From positions 55,804,255 to 55,868,254 of the forward strand of contig NC_134576.1 of NCBI RefSeq assembly GCF_050947875.1: a DNA stretch of 64,000 nt. Reading direction: 5' to 3'. Under the pieces are notes generated by a model that made no database searches, was not told the origin of the DNA, and saw nothing but the letters and a program-made list of their open reading frames with translations. The first letter of the stretch is position 1; each line of letters begins with the position of its first letter. The stretch comes from Dermacentor variabilis. Its lineage: Eukaryota > Arthropoda > Arachnida > Ixodida > Ixodidae. Both the position numbers and the translations under genes were made by a program. This document shows positions 1 through 10,768 of this stretch, in pieces.

Positions 1-228
1 TCACTAGAGGCGCTTTTGTCCCTCTTTGCTCTGTCGAACTCGTGGCTGAGTAGCGTCTCCGTCTCACACTCCGGAGATCCTGGTTCGATTCCCACCCAGC
101 CCATCTTGCAAGTTGTTTTTTCTTTATGAATGCCTTCTCGGATTTATCGCTCACGGCCGACGCTCCGACCCGACGACACCGGCTGTTCGGCGACACGAGC
201 TCCTTAACGCTGTCGCGTTAAAAAGCGC
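1..228 (+). repeat. tRNA-derived SINE-like repeat, truncated by the window edge
   Basis: A tRNA-like promoter is visible, with an A-box-like stretch at 43-54 and a B box GGTTCGATTCC at 82-92, followed by a non-tRNA tail ending near AACGCTGTCGCGTTAA. The same sequence in reverse orientation forms the left ~240 bp of the 36268-36723 insertion, so this is an interspersed repeat and not a tRNA gene. The tRNA part lacks a clean acceptor stem, so a functional tRNA is unlikely. The 5' end lies outside the window. Confidence 0.75.
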
Positions 229-1138
229 TAAAAAACGCGAAGGCCGTTTCATGTACACACACATATAAACAAAAGAAGACCTTTATATAACGGCCTCAAG
301 ACCGAACTGTAGACGAGCTTCTGATATATGCTCTAAGATATTGCACAAAACTGGAAGACGTGTATGACATAATCATGACAACTAGAGGAAGCGAAAATTC
401 ACTGGCAATGGCAAAAACAATGGCATGCAAGATACCAAAAAATACAACGAAAAGCAAAGATTTCTTATTGACAGTCATACAAAAAAACTGGAAATTAATT
501 GTATACCTGCACAAAAGTACATGAAATGTGCGACATGTTCATTAGTACTGAACAAAATGAAAAGCAGACATGGCAGAACAAAAATAACATTGTACGAAAA
601 ACGTAAATACACATTATTTTGCACTTGGCCACTACTTGAGTAACTATGGCAACAGGTAGCGGAAGGTAGTCAGCTTTTGTAGGAGCACGTAGAAAACCTT
701 GGCAGAAAAGCCTATTCATCCATCAAAGGCCCGGTGAAATAAGCCAACACAACTTTCACCACGAATGCAATGCTCAGCAGCAAATTTAGGTCACTGACGG
801 CACTAAGTCATACCTTGTAACTGGGCATTCCTTTGTGTAATAAACACAAACGGCAGAAATCTTCATACAGGACACTTGCAATGCTCATGCTTTCAAGAAA
901 AAAAGCGTATCATGCCTACACATGAAGGTTGTTCACGCGGTTTTTCCCATCAGCAATTACTTAGATAATACATAAACTTGAACAGTATTTTTTTCTGCTG
1001 TTAGTATGCTTATAGAATGATGACACACAGAAAAATGACTGGCAGCGGAATGGTAAGCTGGGCGAGATTCTGAAGTTGCAGAATGAGACTTGGCACAGAA
1101 AAACACTAGCGGAATAGCAGATGACAATGATAAGGAAT
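229..1138. other. Unassigned DNA
   Basis: About 0.9 kb, AT-rich, with only short open frames (around 72-76 codons) on both strands that overlap each other and show no motif I recognise. I see no repeat matching elsewhere in the window and no RNA gene. Confidence 0.5.
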
Positions 1139-1328
1139 AACCCGTCGTGGTTGCTTAGTGGCTATGTTGTTGGGCTGCAAAGCACGAGGTCGCGGGATAG
1201 AATTCCGGCCATGGCGGCCAGATTCCCATGGAGGTGAAATGCGAAGACACCCATGTCCCATGCATCGGGAGCATGTTAAAGATTCCCTGGTGGTCAAAAT
1301 TAATCCGGAGTCCCCCACTACTGCATGC
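1139..1328 (+). repeat. Ruka-type tRNA-derived SINE, 5' part, split by an LTR element
   Basis: The sequence starts with a tRNA-like head (A-box-like TGGTTGCTTAGTGGC, then AGCACGAGGTCGCGGG) and runs into the conserved body of the family (AAATGCGAAGACACCC, then TGGTCAAAATTAATCCGGAG, then CCCCCACTAC). It stops abruptly at 1328, where the LTR of the gypsy-type element begins with TGTTGCAC. The missing 3' end resumes at 6094 as ATGCCTCAAAATCAGG. The 4 bp ATGC at 1325-1328 recur at 6094-6097, so this SINE was the target of the LTR element. Confidence 0.85.
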
Positions 1329-1994
1329 TGTTGCACTTCAGGGGCGATCCCACCGCTAGCAACCTGTTTGTTGCGTTAGTAGGCGATCCCACCGTTAGCA
1401 ACCTGTCTCTTGCGTACTCCAGGGTAGCGTACCGTACTGCTGCCGAGAAGTAGCGACGCCTGCCTTTCGAAGCTCGACCGACATTACTTATTGGGTAGCG
1501 TAGCGTTGTCGGCGGGCTGCAGGCATCCGGTAGACCATGGCGACCGAGCAACGGCGAGACGACGATTTGCTAGTGCGAAACTTGCACTGTTTATTCAAAG
1601 GTAGTTGAAAGAAAAATAGAAGAGCATGAAGTATCAAGTATGAAGTATTTCAAAAGTACATTTCGGAGCCCCTGAAATAGGCTCTCTACAAGTGTGGGCG
1701 GGATCTTGCTTCCGTCGATGACACGTGACAGGCACCGAGAGAGGGCCCCTCCTCCTGCAATACCGAGCACGGGTAGGAGAAGTCGATCCTCTTTTCGACG
1801 AATCCGGGGAGAAGGTCGGGTGAATGACCTCTCCGGCGCCGTGGGGTCCGGCCAGTAGAGGGTAAGGGGATGACGTATCACCCACGGTGCCACGAACATG
1901 AGAGTGGAAGGGGATGACGTAGCACCCATGGCGCCCGACCATGTAGAGGGTAAGGGGATGACGTATGGCCCTTGGCGTCAGACCATACCTAACA
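1329..1994 (-). repeat. 3' LTR of the gypsy-type element
   Basis: This 666-bp LTR starts TGTTGCACTTCAGG and ends CATACCTAACA on the plus strand. It pairs with 5384-6093. In element orientation the U3 end lies near 1994 and carries three copies of a ~44-bp tandem unit (1861-1986), against four in the other LTR. Confidence 0.9.
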
Positions 1995-2406
1995 CTCTCC
2001 AGCGGGGGAGGAAGCCGCTGTACGAGGGATCGGCGTTTCGGTACCAGAATTCCCCGTAGAGGTCACGAACCCTTCGTTCGTAGCAGGTAGATTCCAGGGA
2101 GTGGTCATCCGTCCTCGTGGCGCTCTTGTGACTTTTCTCCTTGGTCCGGTCCGGTGAAATTGGTCTTGCAAGCAGGTCTCCGTCTCCTGCGTGGGCAAGC
2201 AACCACCCCAGAACAGTGCCGGACCCACAACCACAAAGCAGCGAGCACAAGGCCACTCTCCCCTAAGACACACCCGGCTTTTAACATAAGGAAAACCCTC
2301 TACACCTTTACCATTCCCTACGCGCGTCCTTCCCCCTTCGACACTAGAAACAGCCATTTCTTGAAAGCGTTAGGACGTGGTCATTAAAAGCAGCTAATAA
2401 TCGGCT

Positions 2407-2610
2407 TCACTTCGGGCAAACATGAATGAACGAAAAAAATGCCACGGAAACCCGGATGGGCATGAGGCTTTCGATACTCTTGGGACAACGACTTAAACCG
2501 TCGGCATTGCCGTTAAGCTTACCCTTCTTGAACCAGCGATATAGCAAGCTGGCTTCTGCACCGCCCAAACTACACGAACCGCATGTTTCCAACCTATCGC
2601 AGTGGCGCAC
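2407..2610 (-). pseudogene. pol relic: end of an RNase H-like domain
   Basis: On the minus strand 2538-2472 reads WFKKGKLNGNADGLSRCP, the conserved end of the Ty3/gypsy RNase H domain (an aromatic residue, then GxxNxxADxLSR). It is flanked by unrelated-looking sequence. The gag-like frame ends ~800 bp upstream and the 3' LTR begins ~480 bp downstream. Protease, reverse transcriptase and nearly all of integrase are therefore missing. Confidence 0.6.
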
Positions 2611-3351
2611 TTATCGCACGTATTGGTGCCACTGAACAGTCTGACCATCTTCACAAGTACGTAATCACAAGCGCGCTAGCCTTGTGGTCACTATTCAGAA
2701 CGCGTACTTGCGTCGTAGGCCAACTTTTCATTACGCCTACTCACGTTTCTTCCTTTAGTCCCTACAGACTTAAACGAGCAACTAAAATTGCGTAACTTAC
2801 GCACTCCGCAGAACCCTTAACAAATTGGGTCTGCTAATAACTCGTTCTACGCACGCTCACTAGAGAAGTCAGAATACGGCTTCCCTCAACACACACGAGC
2901 AACCCAGTCATAATTCTGCTTCCTTCCGTCCACACAGGGCAGGCGCTAATGGAACTAAGAACGCTTCTCGGTGCATATCATGCACTCACTGAAAGCTTAC
3001 GCGGTTAACCTTAGAAAATAAAAAAACGCAGAAAAAGACGAAGGTTAAACAAACACACACGCGTTACCATAGGCCTCTCAACGATAACCTTGACACTCAG
3101 GTTACTTACACACAAAAATTGAAAGCCTATCTACTTATTCATGAACACCTCGCGATACTACATGTTTACAAAAACCGCGTCTTTCAAATCTGGAGCTGCT
3201 CTAACAAAACACAAACAGAGCTCATACCTTACATATTGAAAGAAACTCTAGTCTCAAATGGCGAAAATTTCCAAATGTTCAACATTAAAACAAAACACTT
3301 CATTTCTACGGAAGCTCCCTTGGTCTCCCGTTTCAAACGTTTTTGACTGAC
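2611..3351. other. Internal non-coding part of the LTR element
   Basis: About 740 bp between the gag-like stop and the pol relic. Only short frames are present and none shows a pol motif. It probably marks the internal deletion junction or filler DNA of the non-autonomous element. Confidence 0.4.
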
Positions 3352-5106
3352 TCATACTTTGAGCCGTACTCGAGGGGGTCGCGGACCGGAAGCTACTCTG
3401 GCTACGGGGGAACAACAAAAGGGCTGACTCACTATCAGCTCCCCCAAGACGTTAGAGTCCCCTGCCAATTTGCGTCCTGGCGCCCCGCTTTCATCATGAC
3501 CTCGATTGACCGCGTCGCTACTCCCCACCTGGTCTCGTCTTGCCACCTTGCGCTTCTTCGTACTGCACGCTGAGCTTCGAAAAGAACGGCGGAACGACGA
3601 GGAATTTAACTGCCCTTTGTCCGCGTCCGTGCAGAACATGCTTCTCGGTCCCCCTTTTGACCGGTGGCTCGAACGTGTTTGATGCGTCAACTTCGTCTGT
3701 GACGACCGCACCTTTCTTTTCGCTGCGCCCTGCCTTTTCGCGCCTGTTGCCGTCTTTGGCTTCGCTACTTTAGCCATCGCATTCCGATCCTTACGGCGCT
3801 TCTTTCTGCGGTGCTTTCTCTTTGAATTCTCCTTCATGTCGCCTTCTGGCTTCGCTACTTTAGCCACCGCATTCAGATCCTTGCGGCGCTTCTTTCTGCG
3901 GCGCTTTCTCTTTGAATGCTCCTTCATGTCGCCTTCTGGCTTCTCGTGCTGGCCGTTACACATCTCATCGGCCCGGATCGGTCTCTTGCCCGCACAGTCT
4001 GAGTGATTATCATTTAAATCGACTATATCTTTGCCTCGACTGGCGGAGAGCTCAACCGACTCTGGCACAATGCAGCAGGCCTTACTCGAGCTATGCAACT
4101 CGCACTCTTGCGAACTGCCCTCTACTGCATTGCCCAGCTCACGCTGTGCATCGACACACAGCCCGTCGGTCTCGGGTGCTGCCTCACACGCACAGTCCGA
4201 TTGATTCCTAATTAAACCATCCATCTCTAGGCTACCTAGACTGGCGGAGAGCCGCACCGATCCCTGAACCATGCAGTTGTTCTCTCGTGAGCTACGGAGC
4301 TCGCCATCCCGAGAACTACTCTCAACTGCATCGTCTAGCTGGCACCTCACTTCGGCACGCAGATCTGACTCGACAAGGGTGCTCGCGTCCGTCAAGTCCG
4401 CAGTATTCTGTACCTCGCTAACGACCTCGCTACCATGAGATGCGACGCACACGCGCGGTAACTGTGCCAATTTGTTCGCAGCTGGCCTAGCTGTCTCTAC
4501 GGTCCTCTGTTGGCACAGCACCTCGTCGCTCTCACTCTGGCATTTAAAGGCCTCTGTTGCCACTAAGGCATCGTTAGCAGCTAGCCCTTTCCGTTCGCGT
4601 ATGAATGGGCCGCTAATCTCACAGGCAATACTTTTCTCGTCGCCTTTTGGCGAAAGTCTGCTAGATACATTCTCATTCTTTTGCTCTGTACGGCCTACAG
4701 AATTTTCAGACAGGCGTTGTCTTTGTTCCTTTAACTGCTGAAAATATTGTATCTGTCTTTTCAATGCCGCTACCGCTTTCTCGTGCTTTTGCTTACGTTC
4801 TTCTTCTAGGCGCTTACGCTCTTCTCTTTTCTCTAGGCGCTTACGCTCTTCTTTTTCCTTTAGGCGCTTACGCTCTTCTTCTTCCTCTTTCTCTAGGCGC
4901 TTACGCTCTTATTTTTTCTCAAGGCGCTTACACTCTTCCTCTTTCTCTTTAATGCGCTCGAGGCATTCCTTCAGTTCCTCGTCGTCTGCCCCGGTCGCTT
5001 CGATCGCCTCAATGATCTCCGGCTTTCTCTTTGATTCGGCAATTTGGAAGCCCAACTGTTTGGCCAAGCTCAACAATTCCGGCTTCTTTAGTGCCTTCAA
5101 TTTCAC
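3352..5106 (-). pseudogene. gag-like frame of the LTR element, one internal stop
   Basis: A single reading frame runs from the ATG at 5106 to a stop at 3352, about 584 codons, broken once by TAA at 4909-4911. The N-terminal 45 residues form a short helical Leu/Lys-rich segment (starting MKLKALKKPELLSLAKQLG) like the SAP-like start of tick gypsy gag proteins as I remember them. Next comes a Glu/Lys/Arg-rich coiled-coil-like stretch with repeated EERKRLE motifs (about codons 50-115), then a Ser/Glu-rich region. A very basic C-terminal part with two 30-residue repeats rich in RKKRRK is suited to RNA binding. No CCHC knuckle is seen. The TAA lies in the repetitive coiled-coil part and is probably a GAA-to-TAA change. 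Its protein would be the capsid or nucleocapsid of the element. Confidence 0.65.
3761..3940 (-). repeat. 90-bp tandem duplication in the gag-like frame
   Basis: Units 3761-3850 and 3851-3940 are nearly identical and in phase. They encode two copies of a 30-residue basic module containing KRK, RRKKRRK and AKVAKPEGDMKE. The duplication keeps the frame open and doubles the basic patch. Confidence 0.9.
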
Positions 5107-5362
5107 GGCTGCTCTTAGTGCTGCTAAACCACTCTAGACAACCTTGACGTACTCAAACTTCCGTCAACGGTTTAAAGAAAAATCACTGCTATGTACTTTC
5201 CAAAAAATACGTAAAAGCCAAGTGATATCTCAGTGAAGAAAAGCCGTGCACTCACCATATGCAGTCATGATCCAGACACCTTCCTTCCGAACGTTGTTGC
5301 CAGGACGAAGAGGCTACGATCTTGTAGTTGTCGTCGAAGTTGGGGTCTCCAGGATTCCGTAT

Positions 5363-5380
5363 CCCAATCGCTGCCAGCCA
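5363..5380 (-). other. Primer-binding-site-like sequence
   Basis: On the minus strand, three bases inside the 5' LTR, the sequence reads TGGCTGGCAGCGATTGGG. The leading TGG is the complement of a tRNA CCA end, as in most LTR retroelements. I could not match the rest to a tRNA I know. Confidence 0.45.
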
Positions 5381-5383
5381 GTT

Positions 5384-6093
5384 TGTTGCACTTCAGGGGC
5401 GATCCCACCGCTAGCAACCTGTTTGTTGCGTTAGTAGGCGATCCCACCGTTAGCAAACTGTCTCTTGCGTACTCCAGGGTTGCGTACCGTACTGCTGCCG
5501 AGAAGTAGCGACGCCTGCCTTTCGAAGCTCGACCGACATTACTTATTGGGTAGCGTAGCGTTGTCGGCGGGTTGCAGGCATCCGGTAGACCATGGCGACC
5601 GAGCATGGGCGAGACGACGATTTGCTAGTGCGAAACTTGCACTGTTTATTCAAAGGTAGTTGAAAGGAAAATAGAAGAGCATGAAGTATCAAGTACGAAG
5701 TATTTCAAAAGTACATTTCGGAGCCCCTTAGATAGGCTCTCTACAAGTGTGGACGGGATCTTGCTTCCGTCGATGACACGTGACAGGCACCGAGAGAGGG
5801 CCCCTCCTCCTGCAATACCGAGCACGGGTAGGAGAAGTCGATCCTCTTTTCGACGAATCCGGGGAGAAGGTCGGGTGAATGACCTCTCCGGCGCCGTGGG
5901 GTCCGGCCAGTAGAGGGTAAGGGGATGACGTATCACCCACGGTGCCACGACCATGAGAGGGGAAGGGGATGACGTAGCACCCACGGCACCCGACCATGTA
6001 GAGGGTAAGGGGATGACGTAGCACCCACGGTGCCCGACCAATTAGAGGGTAAGGGGATGACGTATGGCCCTTGGCGTCCGACCATACCTAACA
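5384..6093 (-). repeat. 5' LTR of the gypsy-type element
   Basis: This 710-bp LTR has the same TG...CA borders as the left one. It is 44 bp longer because of one extra unit in the U3 tandem array. The promoter of the element would lie here, reading leftward into the gag-like frame. Confidence 0.9.
5916..6085. promoter_or_regulatory. U3 tandem array with CRE-like cores (four units)
   Basis: Four ~44-bp units each begin GGTAAGGGGATGACGTA or a close variant. Every unit keeps GGGATGACGTA, which contains a TGACGT half site of the CREB/ATF type. The array sits at the U3 end of the 5' LTR, where retroelement enhancers usually lie. A three-unit version occupies 1861-1986 in the other LTR. The enhancer role is inference. 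Confidence 0.5.
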
Positions 6094-6145
6094 ATGCCTC
6101 AAAATCAGGTGGTGCTTAAACCCCATTATTAAATTTTTTAATGAG
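6094..6145 (+). repeat. Ruka-type SINE, 3' part
   Basis: This resumes the SINE interrupted at 1328: ATGCCTCAAAATCAGG, then GTGCTTAAACCCCATTATTAAATT, the usual tail of this SINE (compare 54178-54245). The first four bases are the target duplication of the LTR element. Confidence 0.8.
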
Positions 6146-6540
6146 GAGGAACATCTATTTGTGAGCTTTGTCTACTGGTAAGAGCAAAGTGCTGCACAGT
6201 CAGGGCACGACGACGCCTGGGGACTCGTGGAACATACGCATGCATAAAACCGCGCTCGTGTACGTGCGCCGTCTTATGTCCTAGGGTCTTTCACTCCATT
6301 TAACTCTTCCGAAGATCAATTACCGATAAGCCTTTATGGCCATTCTTTGTCTACTGGCCTCTGGCTTTCTGTGCCAAGCCACATCCATACAGACCAAATT
6401 GTGAAATGCCCAGAACACCCGCAACATAGAAAAAGATTTTCTAGAAGGAACCAACTGCAGTGGCTCAAAAGTGAAGGTGTTCAGCTGCTCCTGGCACAAT
6501 GCAATGTAAGCGGAATGTAAAATGAAATGCTTCTACATCA
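6146..6540. other. Unassigned DNA
   Basis: About 0.4 kb with no open frame worth reporting and no match to other parts of the window. Confidence 0.4.
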
Positions 6541-6790
6541 ACTCCTCATGGTAGCCGAGTGGCTTTGGCGTTCCGGTGCTGAGCGCAAGGTTGCTGGTTA
6601 AATCCCTGCCTCAGCGGCTGCGTTTCACAGGGAACGTCATGCAAAAATGCTTGTGTATTTAGGTTTAGGAGCACGCTAAAGAGCCCCAGGAGGTCGTAAT
6701 TATTCAGGAGTCCAGAATTACGCTATGTTCCTAATCACATCATGGCTTTGGTACATAAAACCCTAGCGTTTAATAATTTATTTGCCTCTG
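6541..6790 (+). repeat. Diverged Ruka-type SINE
   Basis: The order of blocks matches the other copies: a tRNA-like head (GTAGCCGAGTGGC near 6551), then TTTAGGTTTAGGAGCACG, then AGGAGTCCAGAATTACG, then TGGCTTTGGTACATAAAACCC. The tail region is followed by a second short piece of the body (GCATGTTAAAGAACCTCAGG). Divergence is clearly higher than in the copy at 54004. Confidence 0.65.
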
Positions 6791-7301
6791 TGCGAATACA
6801 GATGCATGTTAAAGAACCTCAGGGCAACAAAATCAGTGCGCAATTATGAGCTACATGATTTCACGTGAAGGTAACATATCAAACGCAGAACAAGCGCTCA
6901 CATTAGCCACTGCAGTATTGAATAGCTGTGGTGTTGTAGAGCAATGTCATGGGCTAGGCAAACATCTGCAATTGCCAGATACAGGACACAGAAAGTGGCA
7001 TGGAAATGTTATAGTACAACATGACCATTTAAATGCAGAAAAAGAATTCTCACCACAGCTGATGGCAAAGAGAAACAAGAAATCCTGATTTTATGTTCTG
7101 CATCTTTTATAGTCTACTACAGGTAAGACATGTTGCGATGACAACTGAATTAGTACAACTTCGAATATGAGGAACCTATGAAAACGGTGGAAGAACCATA
7201 GATCAAAAATATGAAAGAATCAGCTGCCATTTCAGCCAAAGCCCATGACAGTGCATTATGACTGAGGCTGCTGACCAAATAAGGGACGTAAAATGAGGAA
7301 A
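6791..7301. other. Unassigned DNA, probably 3' flank of the P-superfamily relic
   Basis: AT-rich, with one 80-codon plus-strand frame (6846-7088) that has no recognisable motif. It lies just beyond the end of the transposase relic and may include its 3' untranslated region and terminus. I could not locate an inverted copy of the 5' terminus (CAACACCCTCTAGAG) here. Confidence 0.35.
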
Positions 7302-10300
7302 TCAATGACATAATAATGAGAAATTGTTCCCTTTATCATGTAGGCACATAAAATGTTTCAGGAGAACATATATATTATGAACATTTTTTTGTAGTTTTTG
7401 CAATTTTCTTTTTAATGACGATCTTTTTTCCCGCTGTTTACGCAGAACTCGATTTACGTGCCTTATATAAAGCAGCAGGCTCGCCCGACAAATCTGTTGG
7501 AGGAAGTCAGTACGACAGCTTGTGGAGCAAAACAGTGCCTGGGAAAGGCTGTCGCACAGTTTTTGTTCTAACACATGTACAACACGTGGTAGATGAGCTG
7601 CAACACTAATGTTTTCTAGAAAATATTTTTCTATGTTCTTAACCGCCCTAAAGAGACGTTCTGAAGCCTGTGTCAGGCCAGCAAAGAGTCCCCCTGGCTT
7701 ATCTTGAGCCTGAAGCATGGCCATGAACTGATGGGAACCTACTAGTGCCTCCTCCTCTTGTCTTGAAAAACGGCTGCAAACACACTCCGCAGGACGTTTC
7801 TTTAAGAAAATGCTGCACGAGGTGTACCGTAAAGCAGTACAGTACATTTTGCTCTTCGGCATCTAGAAGGTCACCACCTGATGTGTCGCAGGAACTTGGC
7901 ACCTCTGTCTCTTCAGCAATGAGTGGCGGTGCAGCAGCACCACCATCCACTACTTTGACCAATAGGTGTCTCCGATTTCACAGTTCCCGCGGGACAACAG
8001 GTTGCTTAGTTTCCCAAAAGAAATGTGTTTCAGAGCAGCGATGAACTGAAACACATTAGGATGTTTATTACAGCCAAGATTCCTTCTCACAGTGCCAAAA
8101 AGATTCTTAAGAGGGTCCTGCTGCAAATGGCGTGTCAGGAGAAAAGTGAAGTCAAAATTTTGGGAGAGGTCTTTCCACAGCAAGAGGACAGCCTGGATGG
8201 TGACAAGCCAGCCACGAATTGTGTGGGGCTGTCTGGGGCTGTCAAATCTCCAGCATTTGATCCATTTGATGCCTCCTGCAAGAACTCCACATGACCAGAG
8301 TCAGCACTGATGGCATAGTCCATCTTGCCAGGCCTGGCAGTGACGCTTTTGCTGTTGAGACAGTCAAATAGCTTGTCAGTTCTATCAATAAACTCTGCTG
8401 TAGACTTGGCAGTCCCATCCATTTTCCCCAGAGCAATCATGACAGTCAATGCCACCGACATTGACTCGCTGAGTGCCTCGGTGGGAAACTTTTACCTTCA
8501 TACTGTTGAAAGGCTCCTTGTATATATGATCATCTGTCAGTTTCCTTGCCAATTTCATTCCCATTGGATCAGAGCTCTTATATAACTCCACAATGTGTTT
8601 CCATTCAGTAGTGTCTGTGCCAATGACAAGTTTGTGAGGGGCACGCAGGTTATTTCTGGTGAACTTCACAAGGTGTGGAGTGTCAAACAGAAAATAAACT
8701 TTGTGACCACCCACTTCGAAGAATTGTTCATCTAGAGTTACGTTTAACTGCCCTGAAAGTGTAACATTACTTGTCCCCTGATCGCACACCACTGCCTTAA
8801 CAAACAGCTCAATTGGGCTTAGCTGTTTAATTAAGGCAAATAGCAGCCTCCTGATGTAAGCAGCATACAGTTTGGTTCATGCCACTGCAAACGCCAAAGG
8901 CTGCACCCATGGTTTAGAAATTCCAGAAAGGACGACTACAAAGGCATGGTTTGCCACACTCGGTGTCCTTTCAGAGCCATTGTCTGAAAAGCCAATGACA
9001 ATATCTTTTTTGATATCACACTGCAAGTTTTGTCGCAGAGACATTTAATCGAACATGATTACACAGACCCGATCCAGTAAATGCCATCAGTGGTTGCTTC
9101 TTTAAGTACATCAATTACTTTAGGAATAATTCCGGTTGTCATTAGCACTTCTGACAGCCACTTCCGAAGAGACCTCGCGGTTGGCAAAGCAAGCACTTTG
9201 GAAAGGTGCCTGCATGCCACGGGGCTATGATAGAATGTGCTCAGGGCAAACTCTTTCATTTCCTGTGGCCACCTCCGTCCCTTCATTTTTCGACCATGGA
9301 GCAGGACCTGACTGTTCACGAGCTTGTAAAACTCTGGAGTCAGGCACGACCTTAGGGTTTCCATGACATCCCTCCTAGTAACCCTACGGGGACTCTCACG
9401 CTTTTGCAACCGTGACAAGGCTCTCCGGTACCTGCGAGCGTCTGCTTTCCACTTCTTCAGAATTCTCCCCGTGTTAGGGTTGAACAGCTTTCCGTTCCGC
9501 CCACGCAATGAAGGTGTACCTACAAGCATAGTGCATCGTTGTTATAATGCGCAGTTTTATAGAAGTCAAAATACACTTTATTTGTATGAAATAGCTCTTA
9601 TTCTGTGGGTCTCGCTCAACTTATGTCATAAGACAGCAATTAGTAATGGACAATATGGAAAACATTTAGGGAAAATCATTCATAATTGACGATGTGGGAG
9701 TTTAGGGGTATCTTACAGGTGCAATATCGATGTAAACATCACTTCACTGCCTTGAGTACAATAATGGGGAGCTTGTATTATATTACTGGTGATGTTTGTC
9801 TGCGAGACTCTACCACACACATGTGTACTGCTTTATGAAGTAAACTTACGTTCATTGCCTAGGCGACGTCCTGTTGGAGTGCCAGTAGCTGGTGCAGCTG
9901 TAAAAAGCAATTAGGACACATGATGAAAAGGCTTCATTTTGGGAATTGCGTATGAACAATATTATTGGGACACATGCACTTATTCCAATCTAGATTATGC
10001 TTAAACGAATAATTTCGCTTTCGACGCACTAATTACCGCAGTCCACTAACTTAAAAGAACTCAAAGAAGTGTAGAAATGGGATATAAGACATTCGTACAG
10101 CAATTTACTAGGAAACAGCTGCCTTATTGCGCAGAGCTTCAGCTTTTCTCTTCCTTGCCTTAGCATTGGCATCCAATATTTTGTCATTCATCTTGAAGCA
10201 TTAGTTCTTCAATAAAATATTCGTGCTACACCACAAAAGGTGCCTTAACACAAATTCACATTTGTGTCCATCCTTGCAGGCGTCAAACTCAAATTGAGCA

Positions 10301-10514
10301 AATAACCTTTCCGTATATTGCAAAAGTAACTATTTAAAGAAGTTCTCAACATCTTACCCTGGAGTGCGGTAATACAACGAAGTCTGCACGTGGTAGCGCC
10401 CTAATCCACGCACTCTGGGCTTCTTTATCTTGCGGAAACTTGGACATGATTTTTCTGCCCCGATTTGTACATGTAAATGCTCCGGCAATTGGGGACGTAG
10501 CACTTATTAGGCAT
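7302..10514 (-). pseudogene. P-superfamily (THAP9-like) transposase, decayed, intron-containing
   Basis: Exon 1 (10514-10358) starts MPNKCYVPNC, the first half of a THAP zinc finger, and ends at a GTAAGA donor. The exon with the second half of the finger, present in the copy at 48107-48752, is deleted here. A 48-bp exon (9897-9850) is bounded by TTTTTACAG and GTAAGT and joins in phase to 9519 across a 330-bp intron, giving GNERTPSLRGRNGKLF. The rest carries P-type transposase blocks: the helical segment near 9200, IMFD before a stop at 9045-9047, VCDQGT near 8775, FLFDTPHLVKFTRNNLRAPH near 8680, LTRHLQQDPLKNLFG near 8110, and a Cys-containing C-terminal domain near 7800. I count frameshifts near 10440, 9060, 8487 and 8220, and a second stop at 8877-8879, so it is dead. 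Confidence 0.8.
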
Positions 10515-10654
10515 ATCTTGGCATGGCACTCCACATTCCGGGGCAATGAAGACTCGCGGTACACACAATCGCAAGCACAGCACAAATGTTGAGACTACAT
10601 GCACTGGTCACGTCTAGAAAAAAATGTGCGTCATGCAACAGCAAGGCCCAGCAT

Positions 10655-10662
10655 GCCGGGAC
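10655..10662. repeat. 8-bp target duplication, left (GCCGGGAC)
   Basis: GCCGGGAC recurs at 16186-16193, bounding the 10663-16185 element. The paralogous P-superfamily fragment has a single GCCGGGAC at 48898-48905 with both flanks joined, which is the empty site. An 8-bp duplication fits the P and hAT superfamilies. Confidence 0.85.
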
Positions 10663-10768
10663 GCGTATTTGGAAAATCCAGAAGGGACAACGCATGGCAA
10701 CCGCAGCGCCACGCTATTGGCTGCCGCCTGCGGGGACGCGCCGTGGCGTCATGCCTAACAACGTACTT
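10663..10768 (+). repeat. Left terminal inverted repeat (~105 bp)
   Basis: Matches the reverse complement of 16076-16185 with short gaps. Shared blocks include ACAACGCATGGCAACCGCAG and CCACGCTATTGGCT. Confidence 0.85.

Larger units (their letters stand above)
1329..6093 (-). mobile_element. Ty3/gypsy-type LTR retrotransposon, internally deleted
   Basis: This is a 4765-bp element with direct LTRs at 1329-1994 and 5384-6093. Both begin TG and end CA on the plus strand, and the element is flanked by the 4-bp duplication ATGC, a size usual for Ty3/gypsy integration. Coding content is on the minus strand, so the right LTR is the 5' LTR. A primer-site-like TGG lies 3 bp inside the 5' LTR (5380 downward) and a short purine run GGAGAG abuts the 3' LTR. 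Inside are a gag-like frame (5106-3352) and a short pol relic near 2472-2538. Reverse transcriptase and integrase are not seen, so the copy is non-autonomous. By eye the LTRs differ at roughly 15 positions plus one 44-bp repeat unit, suggesting a fairly recent insertion. Confidence 0.9.

Noticed and set aside
4764..4952. Plus-strand Leu/Ala/Tyr repeat frame
   Set aside because: It is the antisense shadow of the Glu/Arg-rich coiled-coil repeat of the gag-like frame.
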